Of a stretch of 64,000 nucleotides of DNA, positions 34,675 to 45,554 are shown one piece after another; position 1 is the stretch's first letter; each line of letters begins with the position of its first letter. Made by a program: the position numbers and the translations under genes. The notes under the pieces are model-generated. The model searched no databases, was not told the DNA's origin, and was given only the letters and a program-made list of their open reading frames with translations. This DNA comes from Blumeriella jaapii (Eukaryota; Ascomycota; Leotiomycetes; Helotiales; Drepanopezizaceae): NCBI GenBank assembly GCA_009599575.1, contig VWND01000014.1, positions 124,001 through 188,000 on the forward strand, written 5' to 3'.

Positions 34675-35783
34675 AGCGACGGTTGATCCGCCTGGGCTCA
34701 GAACTCGAGTCGGACCGGCGCAACGATGTTCTGCATCTCACAGTACATCGCCGGGGATTTCGCGTCATGCGAAGATGTCTCTGTGTTTGCAACACACGTC
34801 TTGCTTTCGGATAGAGTGAGGTCGTGATGGAGCGAGGGGGGGGGGCTAAGCCTAGCGAGAGTTGAGAGCTGAAAACATCAACAACCCCGATCGAAAAGCG
34901 CATCTTGAAAACGCTATACGGAAGCCACTCTGAAGCACGTTTGCCCCTCTCTCAGAGTAGTCCCTCAAGACCGTACTCTGTAACGAAAGGCACTCATGTC
35001 GTTGCTGTTTTCAAGCATTCTGGCAACGAAACTTGAGTTATCTTCAGCAGATTCGTAGATGTGTAGACTTTCTAGAGACTGTCCTGGGCGCCTACCTCGC
35101 AAATCAATACGCGGCACTTCATCTTTGAATACCATCGTCTATGATTCAGATCTCCAAACAGCATATTCTCTTCCCCGCAGCCAGGTTCAAAGCCTCCACT
35201 GGAAATCCCTGGGCGGCTAGCAAGGAACATCGGTGACTCCTGGAACCTGGGTGATGATTCATGTTAGAGGTTCAGACTCGGATTTTTCACCTTTATGTTG
35301 TGACTGGGAACGGCCCTCAAGCCGAAAAAGTCGTCCTCTACAGTACCGATGTGACTACCCGGCTCTACCGTGACAGGAAGATTTGGTCAAGTAACGATTC
35401 AAGTCTCCTTTGGGCAGCCATTCCACTTGCTGCGATTCCAGCTGCAAAACCACTACTGACGCATTTTGCACAGCACCTCGCCAACGAAGTACCACAGATC
35501 TGATCTTTTGCTACTTGTCCACCGGCAAAGAACGAGCGTAGATGTTCATAGCGGCTTTCTTCTATTACTCCCACCCGGACTGAGGTCCACAAACCCGCAA
35601 CCATGGCCAGTCATTATCTTGGTGCCCTTCATGAAATACTGATGGCAAGAGATTTCCTCTGGGGCATATGAGCGAGCCCGTGCCGTCACGTCCACCGACT
35701 CCACACCTCGAAGCTCTATCCAAAGCCCCAAACACTACCGCCATACCCCCGAACGACATAAGGAACAGCAGAATGGCGAGTCG
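34675..35783. other. Intergenic region
   Basis: I see no supportable gene. The part next to 34675 may contain the lost N-terminus of the HET gene; the rest holds only short unrelated open frames. Confidence 0.4.
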
Positions 35784-36849
35784 TCACAGCTTCGGCTTGT
35801 CACAAGGCCGTTGGGACTCTCCAGCTTCACGGATACATCTGGAGATCAGAAAGGCGGCATTCTGCGGTATGCTCACGAACGGGGAGTGTCCCGAGCTGCA
35901 GCGGATCTAGGCAGGTCGCCAGGTCAATCGTGTTGCTCAGTGAAGCCTCCGCGCCCACGACTGCTGCCGCGGCTCCAGAGCTCCGAGGGGGCACTTACAA
36001 TCTTCATGTCGGCGTTGGCCCTGGCCATCAGATCCTGCACGGCGGGCGGGAGAACCTCGTCGCTCTCGCACAGGAGGTAGAAAGACGGGACCTGCAAGTC
36101 GGCGACGCAGAAATGCACCGGCTCCAGCACGGCCGTCTCGGGGAAGAAGTCGCACTTCTCGATGTAGCGCTGGGCGATGTCGTCCGACACGTCGTTGTAG
36201 AAGTAGGCTTTGGCCGCGTGCTTGATGTACCAGCCGTCGCCCTGGCATGGCAGGCCGTCAGCCAGCGGTCGACGCACGATGCGTGCCCACCGCGAGCGCG
36301 AGGGCGAGGGCGAGGGCAGTGTTCGTACCTTGACATGGACCATCTCGCGCACTTGTCGCACGCGCTCCTGCATCAGAATGCGAGCCATCGACATGCCGCG
36401 CGCGGGCAGGCCGAAGGCCGCCATCAACATGATGCCGACGATGCCGCCCTTCGCGCCCCGGGCCGCTCTCTCGGGCACGCTCTGGCCCTCGGTCAGCGCG
36501 CAGCCGGGGATGCCCCCGTACGAGTGGGCCACGACGAAGACGCGCGTGCCCCCGTCCAGCAAGGGGAGGACGACGGCGTGGATGGCCTTCACGTCGTCGC
36601 GGTAGGTGGCGCCCTGGCTCGGAGAGGCGGCGACGGCGTTGCGGACGGCGACGACGGGAAACGAGCGCGCCTCGAGCGCGGCCGCCAGCTGATCGAAGCA
36701 GTTCGGATGATGCCAGGCGCCGTGAACCTGGTGCCAACAATCAATCAATCAATCAGTCAACCAGTCAATCAGTCCATCCGCAGCTGTGCGGGCCAGCAGA
36801 TCGGGGATCGCAACCGGCGACGTACCAAAAGGACGGTTGGGCTCGTCAT
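35784..36849 (-). CDS. Alpha/beta hydrolase
   Basis: Serine hydrolase of the alpha/beta fold (AB hydrolase type), substrate unknown. Exons 36849-36826, 36727-36329, 36241-35999 and 35906-35784, 262 residues. The first exon encodes only MTSPTVLL; the join gives LLVHGAWHHPNCFDQLAAAL, with the oxyanion-hole HGAW. The nucleophile elbow is VFVVAHSYGGIPG (Ser in HSYGG), the acid is likely Asp in LLCESDEVLPP, and the catalytic His is in CSSGHSPFVSIPQ in the last exon. All three triad positions are present. Introns contain GC-rich simple repeats (CTCGCC). Spacing and phase agree throughout. Confidence 0.87.
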
Positions 36850-38140
36850 GTTCACGCTGCCGAGTGTGCGATTGGTACCGGAGGGAGCGAAAGGGGGCAA
36901 AGGAAGTCACAGGAAACTCGCCATCCGCCCTTCGCTGGAATTAATATCGAGTTTGGAACATGCATGAGCCTTCAATTTCTCCGGTACAGAGATGCGCCAC
37001 CTGGGAACATGTCGAAGGACACCGCGGTTTCGGGGTCGATTCGATGGACGCCGAAGCGTCAACTGATGGTCACGGAGATCTCGAGCGTGCAATCATGAAG
37101 AAGCCAGCCCCAGATGGGCCAAAGGTACTGTAGAAGAGTCTTGGGTCCGTTGTTGACAAAAAACGCCCTCCCCCACCACCGAGAAAAACAAACGAAAAAC
37201 AAGCGAAAAAGCAACATGTCTCGGCTAAACGTTTCGGTCCTGCCGTACAGTACTGTAGATGCCGCTTGTCTTACTGTGAGAATCGGATTTTCATAAGAAT
37301 CCAGCACTAGAAGTAAACACCGATAGCGACCCATACAGAGGTCCAGACTGTTGGCGTCCACGTATCTGCTTGGCTGACTGTAAGTAGATATACTGTAGAA
37401 ATAAAACGTTGTACACATCAAAACCCCCAAACCCCAAACCCCAAACCTCCAAGACACCAAAAACAGCACTCGACTGTTGATAGAGACATGCCATGCCGTA
37501 CTTCATCTCCAAGCATAAGCAATGTTCTTAAGTGGTCTCCGCCAACGAATCCATCCAACTGGAAGGCTCCCCTCCTCGTCCGAACCAAGCGCACTCGCTC
37601 GCACCGCCCGACCGACGGCTTCCTGTCGTCTAACGTGGCACTCGAACATGCCATCCGTAACGCATCATCACAACTTTCACAGGACGACTGTGAGTCGAAG
37701 TAGCAGTGCAGCACTTACATGCACCACATCCACATTGCCACGTTCGGATCCCGTTCTCCAGGAAGCACTCGAGGCCGCGCTTCGGGCCAATTGACATGTG
37801 AACATGACGTGGAAGATAAAGGCCAACAACGTTCCCAACTGGCGAACACAACAACACCCCCATCGTACAACGACAACGAGAACGAGACGGCAACACCCAA
37901 CATCACACAGCACCACTCGACATCGCACAGGATGCCCCGAGCTCGCGCCATCTCTCCCAGATTCGAGTCGGTGCCGGTGCCTGCATGAGTGCGTACCTGA
38001 GGTAAGGTACCGATGCGAGCTGTCGACGCTCGATCTATCTGCCACAGCTCATCACCTCACCCTCAAGCTCGAGAGTAAAGCGTCGGGATATCCTCCGCCA
38101 TGGATGGTGACTCCCATCACGACCAGCGCAAGAACCCAAG
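36850..38140. other. Divergent intergenic region, 1.3 kb
   Basis: I see no gene. It contains CAATCAATCAGT repeats just inside the hydrolase's first intron (about 36740-36770), a CCCCAAA run (37424-37447) and an AACGACAACGAGAACGAGACGG stretch shortened here by its period (about 37866-37890). Both flanking promoters must lie here. Confidence 0.4.
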
Positions 38141-39720
38141 ATGACACCGACACTATTCCATGTTTCGCCAACACACATCCACGTCCTCCAAAACGCATCT
38201 CTCATCCTCCTCTCCCTTCTTCTCCTGCCCCTCTGCAGCGCCATCGCCGTGCTCAGCAGCTGTATCTCGCCCTACACCCGAACCTCCCGCCACATCGCCC
38301 ACCACCGGCGATGGCGGGCGCAGTCCTCGGCCACGTTCCGAGCCCGGACGGTCCTGGTCACCGGCATCGGCATGAGCAAAGGCCTCCATCTCGCCCGGGC
38401 CTTCTATCGCGCCGGACACCGGGTCATCGGCGCTGATGTCGAGCCCGGCCGGATCCCAGTATGTGGGCACTTCTCGACCGCCATTGCCCGCTTCTACCGC
38501 CTGACCAAGGCCGACTCGGAGCAGGGCCCGGCCCGCTACGTGCAAGAGCTGATTGAGATCATCAACAAGGAAGGCGTCGAGCTCTGGGTGCCCTGCTCGG
38601 ACATCGCCTCAGGCGTCGAGGATGGCGAGGCAGCCGAGGCTATCGAGAAGGAGACGGCTTGCCGCGCCGTCCAGTTTGGCTCGACGCTGACCGAGACGCT
38701 GCACGAGAAGCACTTCTTCATCGACAACACACGCCAGCTCGGGCTCGGCGTCCCCGACACGCATCTCGTGACCTCCGAGACGGAGGCTCTGGCCGTCTTG
38801 TACCCCGAGAAAGCGCGTGCTGGCGTGCAGGCGAGCGACCGGTACATCATGAAGAGCCTGTTGTCGGACGCCTCGACGCGCTCCAACATGACGCAGCTGC
38901 CGCGACGCTGCGCGAGACGGAGGTACACATCAAGCGCCTCAGCCCGACGCCCTTCCGGCCCTTCGTGGTGCAGAAGTTCATCCACGGGCCCAAGTACTGC
39001 ACGCACGCCCTCATCCTCGAGGGCGAGGTGCGTGTTTTCCTCGCGTGCCCATCGGCAGAGCGGCTCATGTCGTACGCGCCGCTGCCGGCCTCGTCCGCCC
39101 TGTCGCAGGCTATGCTGCTCTACACGACGCAGTACGCGCAGAAGACCGGGCGCGGAATGACCGGCCACTTCTCCATCGACTTCCTCGTCGAGGAGGACGT
39201 GGCGCGGGCGGCTGAAACGCGTATCGGCGTGGGCGAGGTCGAGATCAGGGAGCTGATGACGAAGCTCTACCCCATCGAGTGCAATCCGCGCGCGCACACG
39301 GCCGTCGTCTGTCTCAGCGACGTGAGCGAGGACTTGGCCGACGCTTACCTCTCGATCCTGTCCGACCACGAGCCGAAGGGCGTGTCGAATGGGCACCGGC
39401 GCGAGGCGCTGGTGGTGCCAAAGCCTGACGGGCCCGGCTACTACTGGATCGGGCACGATCTCGTGACGCTCGTCCTCCTCCCGCTGCTGGGATTTGTGCG
39501 GTGCGAGATGGGCGTCAAGCACTTGCTGGGGACGTGGATGGACTTCCTCGCGCACCTCTTGTACTGGCGGGACGGGACATACGAGGTGTGGGATCCGTGG
39601 CCGGCCTGGTGGCTGTACGTGGCCTACTGGCCAGCGATGTTCCTGGGCAGTCTGTGGAAGCGGAGGTGGTGGAGCCGGCAACGTGAGCACGAACAAGATG
39701 TTCTACTGCTGATAGCTTGA
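38141..39720 (+). CDS. Membrane-anchored ATP-grasp protein
   Basis: ATP-grasp ligase-like protein, related to carbamoyl-phosphate synthase/biotin carboxylase folds; substrate unknown. An N-terminal membrane helix (ASLILLSLLLLPLCSAIAVL) precedes a pre-ATP-grasp Rossmann-like segment (TVLVTGIGMSKGLHLARAFY, then VELWVPCSDIASGVEDGEAA). The grasp domain has VQKFIHGPKYCTHALILEGE and the metal-binding YPIECNPRAHTAVV; the C-terminus has a hydrophobic segment (LVTLVLLPLLGFV) and a WPAWWLYVAYWPAMFLGSLW helix. One base is missing near 38902: SNMTQLP is followed out of frame by ATLRETEVHIKRLSPTP. With it restored the protein would be 526 residues. No intron is needed. Confidence 0.85.
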
Positions 39721-40468
39721 GTGGGCGGGGGGGGGCGCTTTTTCTAACAAGAATGCGATGCTCGAGCGATGATATCCCGTACTTGACCTGTATGTTAGAC
39801 CAAGAGAAGTCGGCACACCAGTTTGTGAAGCTTACGTATGGTCTTCTCGATCCAAGCCATTCGGCTCGATTTTCTCGAGGGTGGGAAGGTGCTGATATTC
39901 GCTGCGTGGAAGGAAATCCTGGTGTTGGTGTGGATGTTGGTGTTGGTGGTGTTGGTGGTTTTGTTGGTGGTGTTGTTGTTGGTGTTGTTGGTATCGAGGA
40001 GTTGCAAAAGATAAGTAAAAGAGGAAATGAGAAGTCGGAGAGTCAGGACTCGATCGTGCACACGTGACTTCCGCGCTAGCAGCGAGGCACGTGATAGGCA
40101 AGTAGCGCATCCAGACTAAGCGAGATAGAAAATAGAAGGTACGGATAGGAATCTTGGACAAAGCAACCCGAGACGCTTGATAGAAAGATGGCATGCTGCT
40201 GTTCCCCAGGGGTCGCGGTCCACTGGGCCTCAATCTTCGATACACCGGACAGAAGGGAGACACAAGAGCTTGGGGAGACCGGAGCTGGTCAGACGTTGGC
40301 TTCATGGGCCGAAAGGATGAGGCTGATAGAATGGGAGCTAAGCTGCAGACTGGAAACAATGGCTGGCATGCAAAGGCAAAGGCAATTGCAAAGCTTGCCT
40401 CCGTCTCTGAATATGTCTAAAGCGAGCTCGACACTTCTGGCATGCTAAGTCTAGAAGCAGTGCTTTTC
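39721..40468. other. Convergent 3' region with TTGGTG repeat
   Basis: Between the ATP-grasp gene and PPX1. Contains a GTTGGTGTTGGTGG repeat (about 39920-39992). No gene recognised. Confidence 0.5.
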
Positions 40469-41775
40469 TCAGAGGCATTCTGCCCGGGGTATCTCATGCA
40501 TCGCATCTCTCAACATCGGAGCGACCTGCTTCCGACTATTCTCGACCCTTTGCTGGGTCCAACACTTGCGCCAGGCTCCGGTAGCAACACGGTCCAAAAT
40601 CCCACTCTTCCAAGTCGTCAGCCCAAGTTTCTCCTTCGAGTGCTCTTCGAACTTCGTGGCCGCATCCACTCCTTTCTGGTCTAATCCCCAGATGAGCAAC
40701 TCCCTCCCTTTCGATGACCTGGTCATGAGGCAGCCTATAGATAGGTGCCGCTCCTCGGAAAATTGCTTCAGCGTGTCGAAGAATTCAGCGTGACCAGAGG
40801 TCTTCCCAAGCAACACGTCCATGTCCGTGACAACAGAGCAGACGCCGAGATGGACGCCGTTCTCAGTCCACTGCTTGTAATCCTTCCTCAACAAGTCCAC
40901 CAATCTGAAAGCACCCACATCCCTCTCCGCAGTCCAGATCTCCCTGTAGTACGCGCCGGCATCAAACTCGCCGCTCTCTCCCGCGGCAACCAGCCTCTGG
41001 AGAAATGCTACAGCCGCGACATCGGAATCCGTCGTCTTAGCCCTGTTCTCGAGGTGCGCCGTGTCGATGAGCACCGGCGCCAGCGCAACTCTCGCCAACT
41101 CTGCATCCCATTTCGCAGTCTCGACCGACTTGTCACGGGTAGCAGACATGGCACTCCACGCCTCTCTGCAATATTCCACCACCAAGCTCGCGCAGCTCCC
41201 GCTCTTCTTCACCAGCCTCGGTTCGTCGCCGCCGTCCCGCGGGACCTTGCCCTCTTCGTCGTGGTGGTCGATGCAGCCCACGACCCTGCTTCCGTACACG
41301 CGGCCCAGTTCGCCCTGCAAGGCGTTGTGGTCCACGAGCAGCCAGCTCGTCGTGTCGGGCGCCAGGCGCGAGGACCCCGCCGGCAGGTCCGAGAGCGTCA
41401 GCAGATCGCTGGGCTGGAGATGCGCGCCCCGGAGGACGGGGAGCAGCTCGGGGCGGAGGGCCAGGTCGGCGTGGGGGATGTTCGAGAGGGGAATGTAGAG
41501 GGTTGGGGAGGACGGGGCGTGAGAGTAGGTCTGGAGGTAGGCCAGGACCACGGCGCTGCAGAGCGAGTCTAGGTCTGGGATCTAATTAGCCGATTTGGTC
41601 CATCGCCGCCGGTGGCGTGAATGGAGTTGTCCCCGGCGAAGCTTACCTGCTGCTTCATTTCCCAGACAAATGTGAAGTGCTGGGTCGAGGATTGCCGGCT
41701 CGCATTGCACAGGGCATCTTTCCTCGCGGAGAGGAACGATGCCAGTGAGACGCGTGGTGGGAGACGTGGGAGCAT
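40469..41775 (-). CDS. PPX1: Exopolyphosphatase (DHH superfamily)
   Basis: Releases orthophosphate from the ends of inorganic polyphosphate; cytosolic in yeast. Exons 41775-41647 and 41581-40469, 413 residues. The N-terminal part shows FTFVWEMKQQ joined to IPDLDSLCSAVVLAYL, the first metal-binding region; then LLVDHNAL, the DHH motif VGCIDHHDEEG, SCASLVVEYC, and ALAPVLIDTAHLENR, followed by the C-terminal DHHA2 domain ending MHEIPRAECL. In homologues the exon junction region reads GNQSADLDSL; here IPDLDSL keeps the Asp residues. The start at 41775 gives MLPRLPPRVSLASFLSARK. No frame break. Confidence 0.9.
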
Positions 41776-41859
41776 CCTTGGGGGGTCTGTGTTGGATTAA
41801 TGGTCGACAAGTATCCAGCACCTGAGGGCTGTTCTAGTAAAAGAAGGTATAACAACAAG

Positions 41860-43600
41860 GTTCAATAGAGGTTTATAACTCTATTACTGTATTGTCTTGT
41901 TTAGATTCACGGCTGACGTCATGCAAGCTCGAAGCGAGGCCCCTTAAGCTTAGCGAGTCACTTTGTTGACTTTCCATGTATCTGAGTTCTGAGCGGAATG
42001 AATTTGCTTTTGATAAACACCTGGCGATATTACAAGTGCTCGGTGGCGATCAGGCTCGTTTTTATAGATCAATTGTATTGCGGTTCTAGCAATAACTTAC
42101 AATAAGTTTGCATGTTCACTGTCAAATAAAACATAATCAGAAACGGCTTTTTGCCAAACAAATAAAGCAAATCATAAAAATACGGATTATGCTATTTGCT
42201 TATGGCTTTTTGTAGTTATAGACTCTGTTTGCGAAAAACCTTTCCTTCAGAAACAAACAAGATACAAGCCCATGTAGCATTGTAATTGGGATTGTATTGA
42301 ATTTTCTCTATTTCTCTTGTACACAACGAATGGCTTAATAAATGTGGCCAGATGATAAACTGAACTAAATTCATTTCCTTTCAAGATTTATTTCCAAAGT
42401 CAATACGTAAACTGCCTAAGTATTCTCAGCCATTTTTCAAATAGCGAAATATCTTCCCTGCTGAAAATCAAGCATTCCATTCGCCGAACAGAAAAAGGCA
42501 CGTTATTGCGAGCCATTATCCCAAATCGTAATTATTCCAGGCTTTACACAACTCTTAGTATTGGGTAAGACTTCGGAAAGTCTTAATTATAAAGCCAAGA
42601 TCAGATTGACCAGCCGCGGAGATTTCCGCTTCGAACCGTCAAGATGCGGGCTTTAGAACCAGGCAAAAGGCCAAAAAAAAATAATTCATGTAAACTCGAT
42701 TTCGGGAAATATTAGCGTTCAGTAAGCTTAGCAAGAATAGCTGTGGGAAAATCCAAGCTCAGATCTATGGCTCTTGCCCAACAGCTATTTCTGTGACCCG
42801 TTCTGTTTTCGCAATTTGAAAGCTGTTTTGGTTTTTCGGGTCAGTTAGAAATGTATCAATTTTATCAGTCGGAATTTCAAATCCGTCGTACACGGCAGGG
42901 CCCGGGGGCTTTGGTATCGAAATTGAATCAGTATGTATTTTGCTATTGGAATTAGTAATAGTTTTTGTGAAAGGATTAAAGCTTACATATAAGAAAGTGC
43001 ATTTCATGAAAAAGGGTATAATTAAGAGTGCGTGAGATTTTCAGCCAGAGCTGCTTTTACTAAACATGAAAGCAGTTGAAAGAGCCCGAAAAGTTGCCGG
43101 TAAGTTGCCTTTCGAGATGTCAACGTCCTTTGTAGCAAGCTAATTTATTACATTTGATTTGATATTAAGTTGAATCTTTCGAGAATGGTATAATATTAAT
43201 ATTGAATTTAAGATTTTAGAAAACAAAGCATATCTATGATCATAACATGTTCGATAAATCTCTTATTGTAGCAACACATTTCTTTGTTGATATATCAATA
43301 ACTTTAACAAAAAAAGCGTAACAAGATCTAATCGAGTTTAGGAATTCAATAAATAGGCTGTTGATTTTTGAAGCTATTCAATGCTTTGTTAAATTCAAGT
43401 CTGTGCTTAGAAAAATATATAAAAGCTTTGTCCACCACTCTGAATGAAAATCCGAGCTGTTCGCTTTGGTATCACGCGTTGATAGCACCAGAGACTCGAT
43501 ATAAAGAAAGCTTCGATTCACCTCGAGCACTGTTATATAGAACCTAAACAGCCTCCGATCTCCTGTATACGTTCTTCACCCCAACTTCACCGACCAATCT
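41860..43600. other. AT-rich island with no clear gene
   Basis: About 1.7 kb, much richer in A and T than its neighbours. It holds one 80-codon minus-strand frame (43007-42765) starting MKCTFLYVSFNPFTK and containing PKPPGPAVYDGFEIPTDK, which I do not recognise. I found no terminal repeats, transposase motifs or tandem units. It could be a RIP-mutated transposon relic or a fast-evolving gene remnant. Confidence 0.5.
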
Positions 43601-43703
43601 CTATCACCCAAAACCAAAACGAATTGCACGCCTTGTAGCCACAACCACTACCCCAACCGCAACCGCAACCGCAATTCTCTCTCTCTCAGACACCGCCAGC
43701 AGC

Positions 43704-44121
43704 ATGCCACACGCAACCATCGGGCCAGCCCACAGCTGCCCCTGCGCCTTGGGCCCCGTCACTCTCAAGAACAGCCACACCATCGCCGCCGGCAACTGCA
43801 TGCAGGACAAGAATTACACGCGCTGGTGCCGCCGCCACGAGTACCTGTGCTTGAAGCACAGCACCATCTACTCGAATCGGCACGAGTGCGGAAAGTGCGC
43901 GATCCAGAGACAGCAAGTCTTCTTCTCGGTCCACGAAAGACTTTCTGAAACATTGGTTGTGTTGACTTTTGGTTTCGCTGAGGCAGAAGGAGCAAGCAGA
44001 GGCTGAGAAGCGGAAGACGAAGACGCAGCGGGAGAGGGAGAAGGTCGAGAGGGAGAAGGCGGAGAGGGGGTTGGCGGAGAGGGAGAGGACGGAGAAGGAG
44101 GAGGAATACTTGCTCGGCTAG
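43704..44121 (+). CDS. Small Cys/His-rich protein with coiled-coil tail, unknown function
   Basis: I do not recognise the family. Exons 43704-43916 and 43987-44121 give 115 residues. The N-terminal 70 residues have a Cys/His pattern (HSCPCALG, NCMQDKNYTRWCRRHEYLC, LKHSTIYSNRHECGKC) that could bind one or two zinc ions. The second exon is almost all Lys, Arg, Glu and Ala (KEQAEAEKRKTKTQREREK), a likely charged helix. The splice donor GTCTTC is weak but keeps phase and joins two coherent parts. Without splicing the frame ends at 44006. Confidence 0.45.
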
Positions 44122-45554
44122 CTCCAATCTGACGGCTCGCGGCAAGCACAGAAGGAGGCTGGATCGTCTTAAGGGGGTTGTGTTGGAGGAGTGGCTTCGG
44201 CACCTGGGTGGGTTTGGCGGGCTTGGGTTGGGTAGTAGGCAATGCAGCGTTTACTCCGGAAACAGGACTTGTACTTTGCACCATTGGGCATCATTGTTAT
44301 TTCGCCGACAATATTAATCGAGCGTACAGCGCTGAAGTTAGCTCTCATCAGCGATATACCTGCGGATCATAGCACTTCCGTTTCGGTTCAGAGTCATCTA
44401 CTCGCTCAAAATCGACTCCATTGCATCCGCTTCCGACTTATCTTCAGATCAGGGGCGTTTGCAGCTCTCGCGTGCACCTGCGGCGCTGTCAAAAAACATT
44501 CCAGCGGACAAACAGCGTTGAAATACCGGACCTTATTGCGCAAGGAATCGCGAAAGACCACTCGGAGGCCGCCGACTACGAACCCGTGGGGACCGTCCAT
44601 TGAGAAAGTGAGATCCACCTGCGGTTCCTCGCCGCGATCGCAATGACAGGAGTGTTTAGGAGTAAAAGAGAAATAGGGAAATCGACCTTGTGACGGAGGA
44701 AGGCCAATGAACAGCCACCTGACTCTGCCTCGACTACGTCTTCTGGTGCTGCGATGGACGAGGGCTGGAAGGCTAGCTCTACGCCAACGCGGACCAACCC
44801 GTGCCGTATGGCGCCGGTCGGAGGCTAGAAAAGCCACAAGACCTCGAGTAGTTCAAAGCATTGCTGCAGACGAAGGACGCTTTGCGGCGAACAAGCGAAC
44901 CAGTAGATACAAGCACGCAAAGATAAGAGATGCCGTACCGGGCCGGCGACGCCAGTCTCCTCTTTTGATCGCACTCTCAGGCATGCCCTCAGCCACATGA
45001 CAAGTTCGAAAGTTGACAGAGGTTGAGAGAGGTTGAGGGAGAGTTGATACTTGAGACTTGCAGCATGATAGCTTCCACCCAGGCAAGTGAGTGAGTGAGT
45101 GTACTACACGTCGTACTACTTTGACTAGGTACTTACCGAGTCCCGAGTCCTAAGCGCAGACGCAGAAGTCACTTGTATGTACTTAAGCCAATTATGTACT
45201 TAAGCCAGTTATGTACTTAGGCCAGTTATGTACTTAAGCCAGTTATGTACTTAAGCCAGTACTTAAGTACTTACACTACTTGTCTCCCGTTGCACGCATC
45301 ATCATCGTCATCACCAGATAAGCCAAAGAATTCTGTCCGCACGTCGCATGTCCTCCTTCAACCACGGGTTCAACCCGATCCCGCACAACTGCGTCGACAT
45401 CGCCATGCGGACCTCACGAAGCCGAAAGAAAACAATCCCTGGATAGACCCCTTAGATAGCCGACGCCCTCGCTTCTGCACACGCGACTTCCAACAACACA
45501 ACACAACACCACACCGCACCACACCACACCACACATCGCGAGCTGGTCTGGCCC
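44122..45554. other. Intergenic region before the GPCR gene
   Basis: I see no supportable gene; overlapping short frames occupy both strands. A repeat of GTACTTAAGCCAGTTAT (17-mer, about five copies, 45178-45262) lies before the GPCR gene, and CACCACACCACACC runs (45505-45533) lie in its presumed leader. Confidence 0.5.
45178..45262. repeat. 17-bp tandem repeat GTACTTAAGCCAGTTAT
   Basis: About five nearly identical copies in tandem, one with a G for A change. It lies about 300 bp upstream of the GPCR start, so it may fall within the promoter. Confidence 0.85.

Noticed and set aside
35930..36967. A 345-codon plus-strand frame over the hydrolase
   Set aside because: Antisense of the alpha/beta hydrolase, whose triad is complete on the minus strand.
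37424..37447. CCCCAAA run as telomeric repeat
   Set aside because: Too short and not the fungal TTAGGG type; it lies inside a gene-bearing region.
42590..42665. Possible tRNA B box (GCTTCGAACCGTC)
   Set aside because: No matching A box or acceptor stem around it.
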